Notes under the pieces: generated by a model
What the model saw: the letters and a program-made list of their open reading frames with translations, nothing else
What the model was told of the DNA's origin: nothing
The model's database searches: none
NCBI RefSeq assembly: GCF_001647675.1
Contig: NZ_CP015594.1
Coordinates: 1,240,001 to 1,304,000, forward strand
Reading direction: 5' to 3'
Length of the DNA stretch: 64,000 nt
DNA from: Acinetobacter sp. NCu2D-2
GTDB taxonomy: Bacteria; Pseudomonadota; Gammaproteobacteria; Pseudomonadales; Moraxellaceae
Shown here: one piece after another, positions 26,738 through 35,996 of the stretch
Layout: each line of letters opens with the position of its first letter
How positions within the stretch are numbered: position 1 is the first letter of the stretch
Position numbers and translations under genes: made by a program

Positions 26738-27859
26738 TTACTTTCTAAACTCATTTACTAATTTCGCAAGCTGTTCCATACCATCAAATGTGGTTGGAAT
26801 TTTATCGTCTGATGAAACTAAGGGTGAAAAAATAATATTTTCAAATTTCTCAAAACCTGCTGCATTTTTCTTATGTAGTTTTTCTGAGTCTTCGGCATAG
26901 TTATGTATAAACTGACAAAGTGCCATGCGAAGTTCAAGCTGCATCATTTGAGATTGAACTGAACGAATATGTTGTAATCCAACTCTAGAAAAGTAAAATA
27001 AAAAAAGCATCAGAGTTGAAATTGGTATAGCTAAAAACCACAATGAATGTAACTTACTTTCAAAACCAAAGATGACAAGTAAAATCGAAATAATAATCAC
27101 AGCTACTGGTGTACAAATTAACCAAGATGCTAGATCAGAGTAGCTATCCCTTCTTTCTTTTAATTCTAATTTTTTCTGCTCATAAAGCTCTTTAAAACCT
27201 TTATTAAGTAAAACAAAATCGTATGTTTGTTTGCTTTTTTCTAGACGTTTTTCTAACTCTTTAACAGCATCTTTTTTATTCTCAAAATCATCTTCCCACT
27301 GTAGAATACTTTTAGATGTTTTTTCGGTAGTTTCTACTAATTTCGAAAATTCAGAAAAATCTTTTTCTTTTAAAAATTTTCTTATTTCATTTAACTTTGA
27401 ATGACTATAAATTTCACCACAAATCACAAAAGGTAACTCATCGACAAAGTCATAATGTGTTTTAAACTCTAAATAGTTAAATTGTTTTTCAGTATAGATA
27501 AAATTATACAAGCTACTTATGGTTGTATTTAATTCTTCATTTTCCTTAATTCCTCTTCTAAAATTCCATTCCTTAAGATAGACAAAAAATGTTACAGCAC
27601 CATATTTTAAATGATTTAAATCATCATCAATTATGTTCTTGCTAAGCTGATGTAAGTCAAACAGTGCCCACTTTTTTGTTTCATATAAATTTTCATCTAA
27701 ATAGTTTAAATTTTCATCATTAAAAAAACTTTTTAATGATCTAACTTTGTGTGCCCATTTTTTAATTTCTTCATTTTCGGAATTTAAGTTTTTTTGTGCG
27801 GTTTGAAATAAGCTTGTTAATGCATTTTCAAAATAAATAGATTTAAAAGAAAAATTCAT
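26738..27859 (-). CDS. Unrecognised coiled-coil membrane protein (373 aa)
   Basis: I do not recognise the family. Residues 1-170 are soluble, aromatic and lysine-rich (KKWALFDLHQLSKNIID, GAVTFFVYLKEWNF). About 175-240 is a predicted coiled coil (KELEKRLEKSKQTYDF). Two membrane helices follow at about 243-266 and 272-291. The C-terminal tail ends FENIIFSPLVSSDDKIP, then FDGMEQLAKLVNEF. It is notably more AT-rich than its neighbours and stands alone between the EamA gene and the urease operon, which suggests an acquired gene. The layout resembles membrane-tethered sensors or defence-type proteins, but nothing proves this. Confidence 0.75.
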   Translation of the reverse strand: MNFSFKSIYFENALTSLFQTAQKNLNSENEEIKKWAHKVRSLKSFFNDENLNYLDENLYETKKWALFDLHQLSKNIIDDDLNHLKYGAVTFFVYLKEWNFRRGIKENEELNTTISSLYNFIYTEKQFNYLEFKTHYDFVDELPFVICGEIYSHSKLNEIRKFLKEKDFSEFSKLVETTEKTSKSILQWEDDFENKKDAVKELEKRLEKSKQTYDFVLLNKGFKELYEQKKLELKERRDSYSDLASWLICTPVAVIIISILLVIFGFESKLHSLWFLAIPISTLMLFLFYFSRVGLQHIRSVQSQMMQLELRMALCQFIHNYAEDSEKLHKKNAAGFEKFENIIFSPLVSSDDKIPTTFDGMEQLAKLVNEFRK

Positions 27860-27904
27860 GTCTTACTCTTATTTTTGTTTAAATATATAGTTTTATTATA
27901 ATTT

Positions 27905-27926
27905 AAAAAGCCCCAAACATGGGGCT
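27905..27926 (-). terminator. Terminator after the urease operon
   Basis: AGCCCC and GGGGCT pair around AAACAT, followed by TTTTTAAA on the minus strand, eight bases beyond the ureC stop. Confidence 0.85.
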
Positions 27927-27933
27927 AATTTCA

Positions 27934-29634
27934 TTAAAACAAGAAATACCTTTGCGCCATCGGCAATACTTCCGCAGGCTCGCACGTCAACAATTTCCCA
28001 TCCGCACGTACTTCATAAATCTCAGGATCAACCTCCATTACTGGACAGTAATCATTATGCTTCATATCTGCTTTCGAAATATTACGTGTGTTCTTGCATG
28101 GACTAATTAATTTCTGTAGTCCAAGTTTTTTATGTACACCATCTTCAATTGCCGCTTGAGATAAGAAAGTAATACAGGTGTTATGAACTCCACGTGCATT
28201 GGCTCCAAACATCGGACGATAATGCACCGGCTGTGGAGTTGGAATCGAAGCATTAATATCACCCATCGGTGCTGCTGCAATCATACCGCCTTTAATAATC
28301 ATTGAAGGTTTAACACCAAAGAATGCAGGTTTCCACAGCACTAAATCCGCAAGTTTTCCCTCTTCAACCGAACCAATTTCATGACTTAAACCATGAGTAA
28401 TTGCAGGGTTAATCGTATATTTCGCAATATAACGTTTCACACGGTTGTTATCGTTTGCAGCATTATCACCTTCCAATGGTCTACGTTGCACTTTCATTTT
28501 GTGCGCCGTTTGCCACGTACGAATCACTACTTCGCCAACACGCCCCATAGCTTGCGAATCCGATGACATCATCGCGATCGCACCCATATCTTGCAAAATA
28601 TCTTCAGCAGCAATGGTTTCACGACGAATACGACTTTCTGCAAATGCTACATCTTCAGAAATTGCTGGATCTAAATGATGGCAAACCATCAACATATCTA
28701 AGTGTTCATCAATGGTATTGACGGTATATGGACGTGTTGGATTGGTTGAAGATGGCAATACATTCGACTGACCAATGGCTTTTAGAATGTCAGGCGCATG
28801 TCCACCACCCGCACCTTCGGTATGGTAAGTATGAATAGTACGGTTTTTAAATGCCGCTAAAGTTTCTTCCAGAAAGCCACTTTCATTCAGTGTGTCAGTA
28901 TGAATTGCAACTTGCACGTCAAACTCGTCTGCAACACTTAGACAGTTATCAATCGCAGCAGGTGTCGAACCCCAGTCTTCATGCAGTTTTAAACCGACTA
29001 CACCTGCTTTGATCTGCTCACGTATCGGATCAGGTAAGCTCAAATTACCTTTACCCAATAAACCAATATTCATTGGTAAATCATCTATGGCTTGTAGCAT
29101 AGTTGAAATATGCCAAGGACCCGGTGTTACCGTAGTTGCAGAAGTACCCGCTGCTGGACCTGTACCGCCACCAATCATTGTGGTGATACCAGACATCAGT
29201 GCTGTTTCAACCTGTTGCGGGCAAATCCAGTGAATATGCGTATCCACACCGCCTGCTGTTAGTATTTGCCCTTCACCTGCAATTACCTCGGTTGCAGCCC
29301 CTAAAGGAATGGTGATGTTGGGTTGAATATCAGGGTTACCTGCTTTACCTATTTTCCAAATACGTCCGCTTTTAAGTCCAATATCGGCTTTAACAATTCC
29401 CCACCAATCGACAATCAAAGCATTGGTAATTACAGTATCCGCCACTTCATCTGCTAATAATTGTGATTGTCCCATTCCATCACGAATGACTTTACCACCA
29501 CCAAATTTAACCTCTTCACCATATGTTGTGAGGTCTTTTTCAACTTGGATAAACAGCTCTGTATCTGCTAAACGAACACGGTCACCTGTAGTGGGACCAA
29601 ACATTTCCGCATAAGCGCGGCGTGACATTTTCAT
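27934..29634 (-). CDS. ureC: Urease alpha (catalytic) subunit
   Basis: A 566-residue nickel enzyme subunit that hydrolyses urea to ammonia and carbamate. Metal and catalytic residues are in place: HIH at 133-135, the carbamylated lysine K216 in [21 protein letters not shown], the mobile-flap MVCHH (Cys318, His319, His320) and the aspartate region [14 protein letters not shown]. It is the last gene of the operon, 15 bases after ureB. Nothing suggests loss of function. Confidence 0.97.
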   Translation of the reverse strand: MKMSRRAYAEMFGPTTGDRVRLADTELFIQVEKDLTTYGEEVKFGGGKVIRDGMGQSQLLADEVADTVITNALIVDWWGIVKADIGLKSGRIWKIGKAGNPDIQPNITIPLGAATEVIAGEGQILTAGGVDTHIHWICPQQVETALMSGITTMIGGGTGPAAGTSATTVTPGPWHISTMLQAIDDLPMNIGLLGKGNLSLPDPIREQIKAGVVGLKLHEDWGSTPAAIDNCLSVADEFDVQVAIHTDTLNESGFLEETLAAFKNRTIHTYHTEGAGGGHAPDILKAIGQSNVLPSSTNPTRPYTVNTIDEHLDMLMVCHHLDPAISEDVAFAESRIRRETIAAEDILQDMGAIAMMSSDSQAMGRVGEVVIRTWQTAHKMKVQRRPLEGDNAANDNNRVKRYIAKYTINPAITHGLSHEIGSVEEGKLADLVLWKPAFFGVKPSMIIKGGMIAAAPMGDINASIPTPQPVHYRPMFGANARGVHNTCITFLSQAAIEDGVHKKLGLQKLISPCKNTRNISKADMKHNDYCPVMEVDPEIYEVRADGKLLTCEPAEVLPMAQRYFLF

Positions 29635-29649
29635 TTTATTTTGATCCCC

Positions 29650-29958
29650 TTAATCCAACTTGCCCATCACACGACCCGCAAAGCCATAAACTTCACGTTT
29701 ACCGACCAAAGCCACCAATTCGATATCACGACTTTGTCCAGGCTCAAAACGAACGGCTGTACCTGCGGCAATATTTAAGCGATAACCTTTTGCCAGCTCG
29801 CGATCAAATGACAATGCATCATTGGCTTCAGCAAAATGAAAATGTGAACCCACTTGAATCGGACGATCTCCTGTATTGGAAACAGTCATTTTGAGGGTTT
29901 GACGACCAACATTCATTTCAATGTCAGTATCTGGTGTAAAAATTTCTCCAGGAATCAT
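29650..29958 (-). CDS. ureB: Urease beta subunit
   Basis: A 102-residue structural subunit, opening [18 protein letters not shown]. The block [17 protein letters not shown] is diagnostic. It assembles with UreA and UreC into the (alpha-beta-gamma)3 trimer. It lies between ureA (9-base gap) and ureC. Length and sequence are typical. Confidence 0.96.
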   Translation of the reverse strand: MIPGEIFTPDTDIEMNVGRQTLKMTVSNTGDRPIQVGSHFHFAEANDALSFDRELAKGYRLNIAAGTAVRFEPGQSRDIELVALVGKREVYGFAGRVMGKLD

Positions 29959-29967
29959 GTCTCCCTC

Positions 29968-30270
29968 CTACACAATAGGTTGATGTACGGTGACAAGTTT
30001 GGAACCATCAGGGAAAGTAGCTTCAACCTGAACTTCAGGGATCATTTCTGGCACACCGTCCATCACATCCTCACGTTTCAATAAAGTCGTTCCATAATGC
30101 ATCAGCTCATTGACACTCATGCCATCACGTGCACCTTCAAGTAGTGCTGCAGAAATAAAAGCAATCGCTTCTGGATAATTGAGTTTTAGCCCACGCGCCT
30201 TACGACGCTCTGCAACCAATCCAGCAGTAAATATCAATAATTTATCTTTTTCGGTGGGATTGAGTTCCAT
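29968..30270 (-). CDS. ureA: Urease gamma subunit
   Basis: A 100-residue structural subunit with [39 protein letters not shown] and the conserved [17 protein letters not shown] tail. It begins the ureABC block and is separated from ureD by about 200 bases containing a palindromic repeat, so transcription must pass through that repeat or restart after it. A GGAAAGA ribosome site precedes the ATG. Confidence 0.96.
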   Translation of the reverse strand: MELNPTEKDKLLIFTAGLVAERRKARGLKLNYPEAIAFISAALLEGARDGMSVNELMHYGTTLLKREDVMDGVPEMIPEVQVEATFPDGSKLVTVHQPIV

Positions 30271-30330
30271 ATCTCTTTCCTAATTAATTTCAATTCTTTA
30301 TATGCAAAATGTGTGCAAAAATTTCCTTTG

Positions 30331-30479
30331 TTTCCCTCTCCTTCTAGGAGAAGGTTAGGGAGAGGTGAACTTTCATCATCATAAACCTTCCCTTTAGCTC
30401 CCTCCCAAAGGGATGGAGAATCCAGTTTTTCCTCTCCTCTTAGGAGATGAGTAGCACCGGTACGCAAGGAAGAGGCCTA
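30331..30479. repeat. REP-like palindromic repeat between ureD and ureA
   Basis: Nested palindromes built on the theme CCTCTCC ... GGAGAGG: one unit at 30334-30365 (with inner CTTCT / AGAAG), a variant at 30389-30419, and a third at 30431-30451. The style matches dispersed extragenic CTCTCC/GGAGAG repeats found in many gammaproteobacterial genomes. The minus-strand frame across it is not a gene. Confidence 0.65.
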
Positions 30480-31361
30480 TTAAGTCCGCCAAATCCTTGG
30501 AAATTCTTCATCTAGACCAAACCAATATCTGCGTAAACGTGCTCGTATTGCGGCAAAAGCATCATGACATTCACGTACATCGTCACCGAGGTAACGTGCA
30601 CAAATCACATCATCAAGCAAAGTGAGCGTTACACGAATATCCATACGCATAATTAGATCTCGGATTAGTTCAAGTTGACCTTTAAGGACTTGCTGATTGC
30701 GAATAGTCACAGGTGGAACTGCCCATAAACTGCCCATCACAGCATGACCATTCATACCTAAGCAGGAACTGAGCCAGCGGTCATTGCCTCCAAATCGCAA
30801 TTGATCGGTGACTAAGAGATTTTGGTTTCGATAGAGCAAAAAACGACTTTGATAACTACCTTGAGCAAACTGTTCTTCACGAGCCTGACGTCCAATCACC
30901 AACATATCCCAACCGATAAAACTGGCTGTTTCGTCTAGATGAATTGTGGTGGCTGAGTTGGCATGTGCGCCATCAAATAACATGGTTTCTTGTGGAAGCC
31001 ATTCAAAAATACCTTGATCTTCAACATGAATATCAATGTGTTGATAGGCTTGTTTTTGATTGGTCTTGTACCATTTACCTGCGCCGGGCGTGGTCACAAG
31101 CGCATGTGCTTGTGAACCTACATGCATATCGAAACTTAAATGATCTCCGCCCGCAATGCCTGCGGGTGGATGTACGATAATCGCGTGGCATACCCCTGTT
31201 TTTTCTGGCCAAAGCATTTTTTGAACACGAACCGGACCTTCATGCTTACGATGCTGAAGCACCGTACGCCCTGTGGTAGCGTCTGCTTTAAATCCAAGCT
31301 GTAAACGCGCAAACCACAATTTTTCTTGGCGATGTTGCGTTTTTTCTACAGCGATATTCAT
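30480..31361 (-). CDS. ureD: Urease accessory protein UreD
   Basis: A 293-residue chaperone that binds the apo-urease and, with UreF and UreG, delivers nickel and CO2. The blocks [26 protein letters not shown] and [11 protein letters not shown] are family hallmarks. In most urease operons ureD precedes ureABC directly; here it follows ureG (30-base gap) and precedes ureA only after the palindromic repeat. Length is normal. Confidence 0.94.
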   Translation of the reverse strand: MNIAVEKTQHRQEKLWFARLQLGFKADATTGRTVLQHRKHEGPVRVQKMLWPEKTGVCHAIIVHPPAGIAGGDHLSFDMHVGSQAHALVTTPGAGKWYKTNQKQAYQHIDIHVEDQGIFEWLPQETMLFDGAHANSATTIHLDETASFIGWDMLVIGRQAREEQFAQGSYQSRFLLYRNQNLLVTDQLRFGGNDRWLSSCLGMNGHAVMGSLWAVPPVTIRNQQVLKGQLELIRDLIMRMDIRVTLTLLDDVICARYLGDDVRECHDAFAAIRARLRRYWFGLDEEFPRIWRT

Positions 31362-31391
31362 CGTGATCTACTCTTAGCAAAAGGTCGGGGA

Positions 31392-32006
31392 TTAAGACTT
31401 AAACAAGCCTTGTTTTTCGATGAACTCAATAATCTGATCTAAGCCATCTTTAGTTTTCATATTTGAAAATAAAAATGGTTTTTCACCACGCATACGTTTC
31501 GCGTCTTGATCCATGACATCCAAATTTGCACCAACCATTGGCGCCAAGTCGGTTTTATTGATAATTAATAAATCGGACTTTGTAATTCCGGGGCCACCTT
31601 TACGTGGAATCTTTTCACCACCGCCCACATCAATCACATATAAAGTTAAATCAGACAGTTCAGGGCTAAATGTTGCAGCAAGGTTATCGCCACCACTTTC
31701 GATAATAATCAGTTCCAAACCATCAAATTTTTCACAAAGATCATCAATCGCAGCAAGGTTAATTGAAGCATCTTCACGAATCGCAGTATGTGGACAGCCG
31801 CCTGTTTCTACACCGACAATACGTTCAGGTTCCATCGCTTCATTACGCGTTAAAAAGTTAGAATCTTCTTTTGTGTAAATGTCATTGGTCACGACCGCCA
31901 TGTTGTATTTATTGCGTAATGCCTGACATAAATTCAGTGTAAGCGCCGTTTTACCTGAACCGACTGGTCCACCAATTCCTACGCGTAAAGGACTACGTTC
32001 TGACAT
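31392..32006 (-). CDS. ureG: Urease accessory GTPase UreG
   Basis: A 204-residue SIMIBI-class GTPase that drives nickel insertion. The P-loop is [15 protein letters not shown], the metal-binding CPH motif is in [13 protein letters not shown], and the guanine-specificity motif is [21 protein letters not shown] is also typical. It follows ureF by 16 bases. Complete and apparently functional. Confidence 0.96.
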   Translation of the reverse strand: MSERSPLRVGIGGPVGSGKTALTLNLCQALRNKYNMAVVTNDIYTKEDSNFLTRNEAMEPERIVGVETGGCPHTAIREDASINLAAIDDLCEKFDGLELIIIESGGDNLAATFSPELSDLTLYVIDVGGGEKIPRKGGPGITKSDLLIINKTDLAPMVGANLDVMDQDAKRMRGEKPFLFSNMKTKDGLDQIIEFIEKQGLFKS

Positions 32007-32022
32007 GAGTATTTCCTATTTT

Positions 32023-32688
32023 TTAAGATCTAAATAATCGTGAATATTGATTTTCATGTTGCATGCTGAGCATGGCGTAATTCGGCAAAGCACTACTGAG
32101 CTGATCATCTTCAAGCTTTAAAGCTCGCTCGATTGCATCGGGAATAATTTGGTGTAATTCCCATAAAATGCGCTGTCCACTCATCTGTCCTAGTGGTACG
32201 GTTTTCACCGCTGCCAAAACCTGATTTTCCAAAACAGCAAATGCATAAGCTGTGAGAACTTCATCGACATTGAGCTGTAATTCACCACAAAGCTGTGCAT
32301 AAACAGGGACATAACCGAGCTGCTTTTTAACTTTGACTGGCTTTTTTAAAACATCTCGAATCCATGCATTCAAAGAAAATGCCAATTGTTGAGATTCCGC
32401 CAGTAATTCACTGCTTTCTCGGCTAGCTTTGTACAAATTTGCCCAATACAAAAATGCCTCTGGTTGATCATAGTTTTCCATCAAGCGCTTCAATAATGGG
32501 AGTTCAAAGCGAACCAGCAGCATTTCCAGTACTTCATGAAAATAAGCAATACTGGATGCTTCGTCATAAACCATGCCGCGATCAATCGCACTTTCTACAC
32601 CCTGCGAATAACAATATGCGCCAATAGGCAGTGCGGTTGATGACAGTGTTAATAAGCTCAATAACTGTGATGCTTTAATGGCTGACAT
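32023..32688 (-). CDS. ureF: Urease accessory protein UreF
   Basis: A 221-residue all-helical chaperone. The N-terminal [20 protein letters not shown] region with the [10 protein letters not shown] signature identifies it. It forms a complex with UreD and acts as gate or activator for the UreG GTPase. The gene overlaps the end of ureE by 14 bases, implying translational coupling. Confidence 0.95.
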   Translation of the reverse strand: MSAIKASQLLSLLTLSSTALPIGAYCYSQGVESAIDRGMVYDEASSIAYFHEVLEMLLVRFELPLLKRLMENYDQPEAFLYWANLYKASRESSELLAESQQLAFSLNAWIRDVLKKPVKVKKQLGYVPVYAQLCGELQLNVDEVLTAYAFAVLENQVLAAVKTVPLGQMSGQRILWELHQIIPDAIERALKLEDDQLSSALPNYAMLSMQHENQYSRLFRS

Positions 32689-33157
32689 GATGAATCGCTT
32701 TAATTGGGCTTAAACGATGATCATGTTGATGCTGTGCATAAGCACCACTTTCAGGTTCAAATGGATGCATGACGTTTTCTACATGAAGTCCTAAACCTTC
32801 TACCATTTCTGCCAAAACATGATCAGGCTCAAAGTACAATGCCGTTGGTGTGAGCATTAATGGCACATGACGATTACCCAAATGGTAAGCTGCTTTAAGC
32901 AACTCAAAAGCATCTGAACTACTGACACACATCAATTGTTCAGGCTTGGCTTCTACTTTTAAAATTTCACCCGCATCAGTGGCAATAAAAGACCCACTTC
33001 TTAATATTCCCGTACGGGGTAAATCTGCCCCAATATCGTGACCATTTTTTAAAGTGGCACGAAAACGACTTTTTTGCCGTGTATCGAAGTTCAACTCAAT
33101 ACTTTCATAAACAGCATCTTGGTCTAACTGCTCTAAGCGTTGTGTGTAAATCTTCAT
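32675..33157 (-). CDS. ureE: Urease accessory nickel chaperone UreE
   Basis: A 160-residue dimeric nickel-binding protein. The N-terminal peptide-binding domain ([16 protein letters not shown]) and metal-binding domain ([30 protein letters not shown]) are present, and the C terminus is histidine-rich (QHQHDH, HHVSH). It is the first gene of the ureEFGDABC operon. Unusually, a sigma-54-type promoter lies about 90 bases upstream. Confidence 0.95.
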   Translation of the reverse strand: MKIYTQRLEQLDQDAVYESIELNFDTRQKSRFRATLKNGHDIGADLPRTGILRSGSFIATDAGEILKVEAKPEQLMCVSSSDAFELLKAAYHLGNRHVPLMLTPTALYFEPDHVLAEMVEGLGLHVENVMHPFEPESGAYAQHQHDHRLSPIKAIHHVSH

Positions 33158-33480
33158 CGAAATCCTTTAGCACTTATTTAGGTCATCCACATTGCGTTTT
33201 TGGAACATTTTTATGGATGCCATGAAAACTTGCATCAAAATAAAGCAGTTATCGTGCCAAAATTATGTTTTGGAATTATTTTTTATTGATTGAATAATCA
33301 TATTTCATACAGCATCAAGCTAAGCTAAACTATGATCAAATAAAGGACAGAGTATTGAGCGAAAAAACAAACCTAAGTCACTCAAATCTAAATGAATCAA
33401 TATTTTAAAATGTTTTTATTTTCAATATTTTCTTTAGAGACCGCGCGTGACTTTGGTGCAAATATCGCCACAAAATCACT
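33158..33480. other. Divergent intergenic region between ureE and metallopeptidase gene
   Basis: About 320 AT-rich bases with no gene. It holds the sigma-54-type urease promoter near the ureE side. A GGTGCA half-site lies at about 33453-33458, resembling half of an NtrC box but too weak to call. The start region of the plus-strand gene at 33481 has no clear -35/-10. Confidence 0.55.
33242..33260 (-). promoter_or_regulatory. Sigma-54 (RpoN) promoter for the urease operon
   Basis: On the minus strand the bases read TTGGCACGATAACTGCTTT. The -24 GG (33257-33258) and -12 GC (33245-33246) are separated by exactly 10 bases, and TGGCACG is a perfect -24 element; only one base of the TTGC element differs. 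The predicted start point is near 33234, 77 bases before ureE. This fits nitrogen-limitation control of urease. Confidence 0.7.
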
Positions 33481-34554
33481 ATGAAATATTTTGAATGTGC
33501 CGTATGTCAGCAGCAAATCTTTTTCTCAGATACGATTTGCATACATTGCCAATCTCCCATTGGTTTCGTTGCGTCTGAACGGGATATGGGTACGTTTAAA
33601 AAATGTGATGAAAACTCTTGGCAAGCTCAAAATTCGCACTATAAAACCCAGTTGTTTAAACCTTGTTATAACTATCAAAACTATCAGGTCTGCAATTGGA
33701 TGATTCCTGCACATGCTGAAGATGAATATTGTGAATCCTGTCAGCTCACGACGGTTATTCCAAATTTGGACAATGATGAAGTATTTACCTATTGGCGCCG
33801 TCTGGAAGATGCAAAACGGCGTTTTCTCTATTTGGCACAGCGCATGTTTATGTTGCCTCGTCCGAAACGCACCATAGATGATCCCTATGGCTTGAGTTTT
33901 GAATTTTTGATGCCGATAGATGGTCAACCTGTATTAACAGGTCATGCCAATGGTGTCATTACACTGAATGCCATTGAAGCTGATGTGGTTTATCGTGAAA
34001 CAACACGAGTTAATATGGGTGAAAACTATCGCACTCTTTTAGGGCACTTCCGCCACGAAAGTGGGCATTATTATTTGAATTTGATGCAATTATTGCATCC
34101 AGAATTAATTGATGAATTCCGTCATTACTTTGGGGATGAACGCATCGATTATAAAAAAGCACTAGATCGGCATTATGAAGACGGCGCACCTGAGAATTGG
34201 CAGGAGCAATATATCAGTACCTATGCCAGCTCTCATCCATGGGAAGATTGGGCTGAAACATGGGCGCATTATCTGCATATGATGGAAACGATGGAAACTG
34301 CTTACTATGCAGGATTACGTGTGGATGGCAATGGCACGACCTTAAACAGCATGGCATTTAAGGAGTGTCCGATCGGAGCCAAAGACTTCGAACATGTACT
34401 AGAAAATTGGATTACCCTGACCTTTAATTTAAATTCGCTGAACCGAAGCATGGGACTTGAAGATGCTTATCCATTTCAACTTAGTGAATGTGTAAAAGAT
34501 AAACTGCGTTTTATCCATCGTCACGTTTTAGATAAGGCATTTAAATCTCAATAA
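33481..34554 (+). CDS. Putative zinc metallopeptidase (COG4307-like)
   Basis: A 357-residue cytosolic protein. The N terminus has zinc-ribbon cysteine pairs (CAVCQQ, CIHCQSP, CESCQLT). The central part has HFRHESGHYYLNLM, which contains an HExxH-like HESGH metal site with a downstream glutamate-rich helix (SSHPWEDWAETWAHYLHMME). This is the layout of the uncharacterised putative zinc-binding metallopeptidase family found widely in proteobacteria. The substrate is unknown. Divergent from the urease operon. Confidence 0.84.
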   Translation: MKYFECAVCQQQIFFSDTICIHCQSPIGFVASERDMGTFKKCDENSWQAQNSHYKTQLFKPCYNYQNYQVCNWMIPAHAEDEYCESCQLTTVIPNLDNDEVFTYWRRLEDAKRRFLYLAQRMFMLPRPKRTIDDPYGLSFEFLMPIDGQPVLTGHANGVITLNAIEADVVYRETTRVNMGENYRTLLGHFRHESGHYYLNLMQLLHPELIDEFRHYFGDERIDYKKALDRHYEDGAPENWQEQYISTYASSHPWEDWAETWAHYLHMMETMETAYYAGLRVDGNGTTLNSMAFKECPIGAKDFEHVLENWITLTFNLNSLNRSMGLEDAYPFQLSECVKDKLRFIHRHVLDKAFKSQ

Positions 34555-34718
34555 ACGATGTTTTCCATTTTTCTATTAAATGCTTCAATTTTATAATTAA
34601 ATGAGATGTTTGATTAAAATATACACAAATAATGCTTTAAACGAGACCTTAGTTTTATATTCAGAACAATTTGAATTCAATAGTCTTAATACAGCTGTAA
34701 ACAAATTGAGATGTTTTA

Positions 34719-35324
34719 ATGAACAGTTTAAGGCAACAAAACTTTAATCAACGTAAAGAAAAAATTCTCGCACAAGCTGAAATTTTACTTCTTGAAAACA
34801 ATGAAGATATTACCTTAAATGATTTGGCCAGCGAAATTGATGTCGCAAAAGGGACCATTTATAAGCATTTTAGTAGTAAAAATCAGCTTTATCTGGAACT
34901 GATTATTTTAAATGAACAACGTATTTTAGCGCTTTGTCAAAAGAGTGAACTGGATTTTAAAAGCTATGTAAAAGAATATATGCTTTATCATTTACTCAAT
35001 GCTCAGCGTACGATTATGTTCCATATGATTGAGGAACGCTTAACCAATACTGAACGCAATTTAAAAGAACATTTTCAAAAGTTGTATCAAATCCGTGAAG
35101 AACGTATTTTATTGCTGAAAGATCTGACCCAAGACTATTTAAAATCGATTCACAGCACATTATCCATTCGAGATTATTTATCTTATATTTGGACGATCAC
35201 GCATGGTGCGGCATTGCTCCTCAATTCAACCAGTTATCAAAAAGCCATTGGTTGTCGTGAGCGCATGATTCAACTCTATATTGATCAAGCCCTATTCTTA
35301 TCGCCTCAACAAAAAACGGCTTAA
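34719..35324 (+). CDS. TetR/AcrR-family transcriptional regulator
   Basis: A 201-residue regulator. The N-terminal DNA-binding domain includes ITLNDLASEIDVAKGTIYKH, a standard TetR helix-turn-helix (GTIYKHFSSKNQLYLEL). The C-terminal ligand domain is unspecific. It stands alone, with an upstream AT-rich region and a strong terminator after it, and there is no adjacent transporter to suggest the target. Its ligand cannot be assigned. Confidence 0.9.
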   Translation: MNSLRQQNFNQRKEKILAQAEILLLENNEDITLNDLASEIDVAKGTIYKHFSSKNQLYLELIILNEQRILALCQKSELDFKSYVKEYMLYHLLNAQRTIMFHMIEERLTNTERNLKEHFQKLYQIREERILLLKDLTQDYLKSIHSTLSIRDYLSYIWTITHGAALLLNSTSYQKAIGCRERMIQLYIDQALFLSPQQKTA

Positions 35325-35347
35325 GTTTTCTTAAGCCGTTCATTTTT
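35315..35347. terminator. Bidirectional terminator
   Basis: AACGGCTTAAG and its complement form an 11-bp perfect stem around TTTT. The TetR stop lies inside the hairpin, and the copZ gene ends just beyond on the other strand. Confidence 0.88.
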
Positions 35348-35351
35348 ATTT

Positions 35352-35558
35352 TTAGACATTGACGGGTGGGAAACCATCTTCATTCAATGCTTCTATTACT
35401 TCCTGCTCAGGAACATTGGTGTCCACTTCAACCCATTTTGATTCAATATCAATATTGACCACAGCATTTTGATCTAACTCTTTAATCGTTGCTGTTACAC
35501 TGCGCGCACAGCCACCACAGGTCATATTTTCAATTTTAAATTTCATATCACTTTTCAT
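35352..35558 (-). CDS. copZ: Copper chaperone CopZ-like HMA protein
   Basis: A 68-residue heavy-metal-associated domain with the Cu(I) motif MTCGGCAR and the beta-alpha-beta pattern of the ferredoxin-like fold. It shuttles Cu(I) to the CopA ATPase. The third gene of copA-cueR-copZ, nine bases after cueR. An ATG four codons inside (MKFKIENMTC) is an equally plausible start. Confidence 0.9.
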   Translation of the reverse strand: MKSDMKFKIENMTCGGCARSVTATIKELDQNAVVNIDIESKWVEVDTNVPEQEVIEALNEDGFPPVNV

Positions 35559-35567
35559 TCCTTATGT

Positions 35568-35996
35568 TTAAACGTTTGAAGCTGTCCGACATGAAGACTC
35601 ATGCGGTACGCCCTGTTCTATTTGATTTAAAATCTCACATTCTGATGCTGCATTCCCAGCACATTGATTCACGGCATGCTGTAACACATTGACCATCTTT
35701 TGCATTTCAGCAATTTTATCGGTTAAAAGCTGAATATGCTGCTGTGCTAAGACTTTGACATCTAGACTTTGTCGCTGAGGATCTAACCAAAGCTGTAATA
35801 AATCTTTCATCTGCTCCGATGAAAAACCCATTAATCTGGCATTTTGAATAAACTCTAAGCGCTTTATATCCTGTTCAGTATAAATCCGATAGCCTGAGTC
35901 ACTACGCTGTGGGCTAGGCAATAGACCGATTTCCTCATAATAGCGAATCATTTTGGCAGATAATTCAGATCGTTTTGCTGCTTGTCCGATATTCAT
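35568..35996 (-). CDS. cueR: MerR-family copper regulator CueR
   Basis: A 142-residue MerR-type activator. The winged helix (MNIGQAAKRSELSAKMIRYY, SDSGYRIYTEQDI) and dimerisation helix are standard, and the effector loop CAGNAASEC has the two cysteines spaced as in Cu(I)/Ag(I)-sensing CueR. It overlaps the end of copA by 4 bases. It should activate the copA promoter by untwisting its 19-bp spacer, so it would autoregulate the operon. Confidence 0.93.
   Translation of the reverse strand: MNIGQAAKRSELSAKMIRYYEEIGLLPSPQRSDSGYRIYTEQDIKRLEFIQNARLMGFSSEQMKDLLQLWLDPQRQSLDVKVLAQQHIQLLTDKIAEMQKMVNVLQHAVNQCAGNAASECEILNQIEQGVPHESSCRTASNV

Noticed and set aside
30234..30467. Open frame of 77 codons on the minus strand between ureD and ureA
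   Set aside because: It spans the palindromic CCTCTCC repeat and the end of ureA in another frame; codon content reflects the repeat.
33453..33458. NtrC half-site GGTGCA upstream of the urease promoter
   Set aside because: Only a half-site at about 190 bases from the promoter; insufficient alone.
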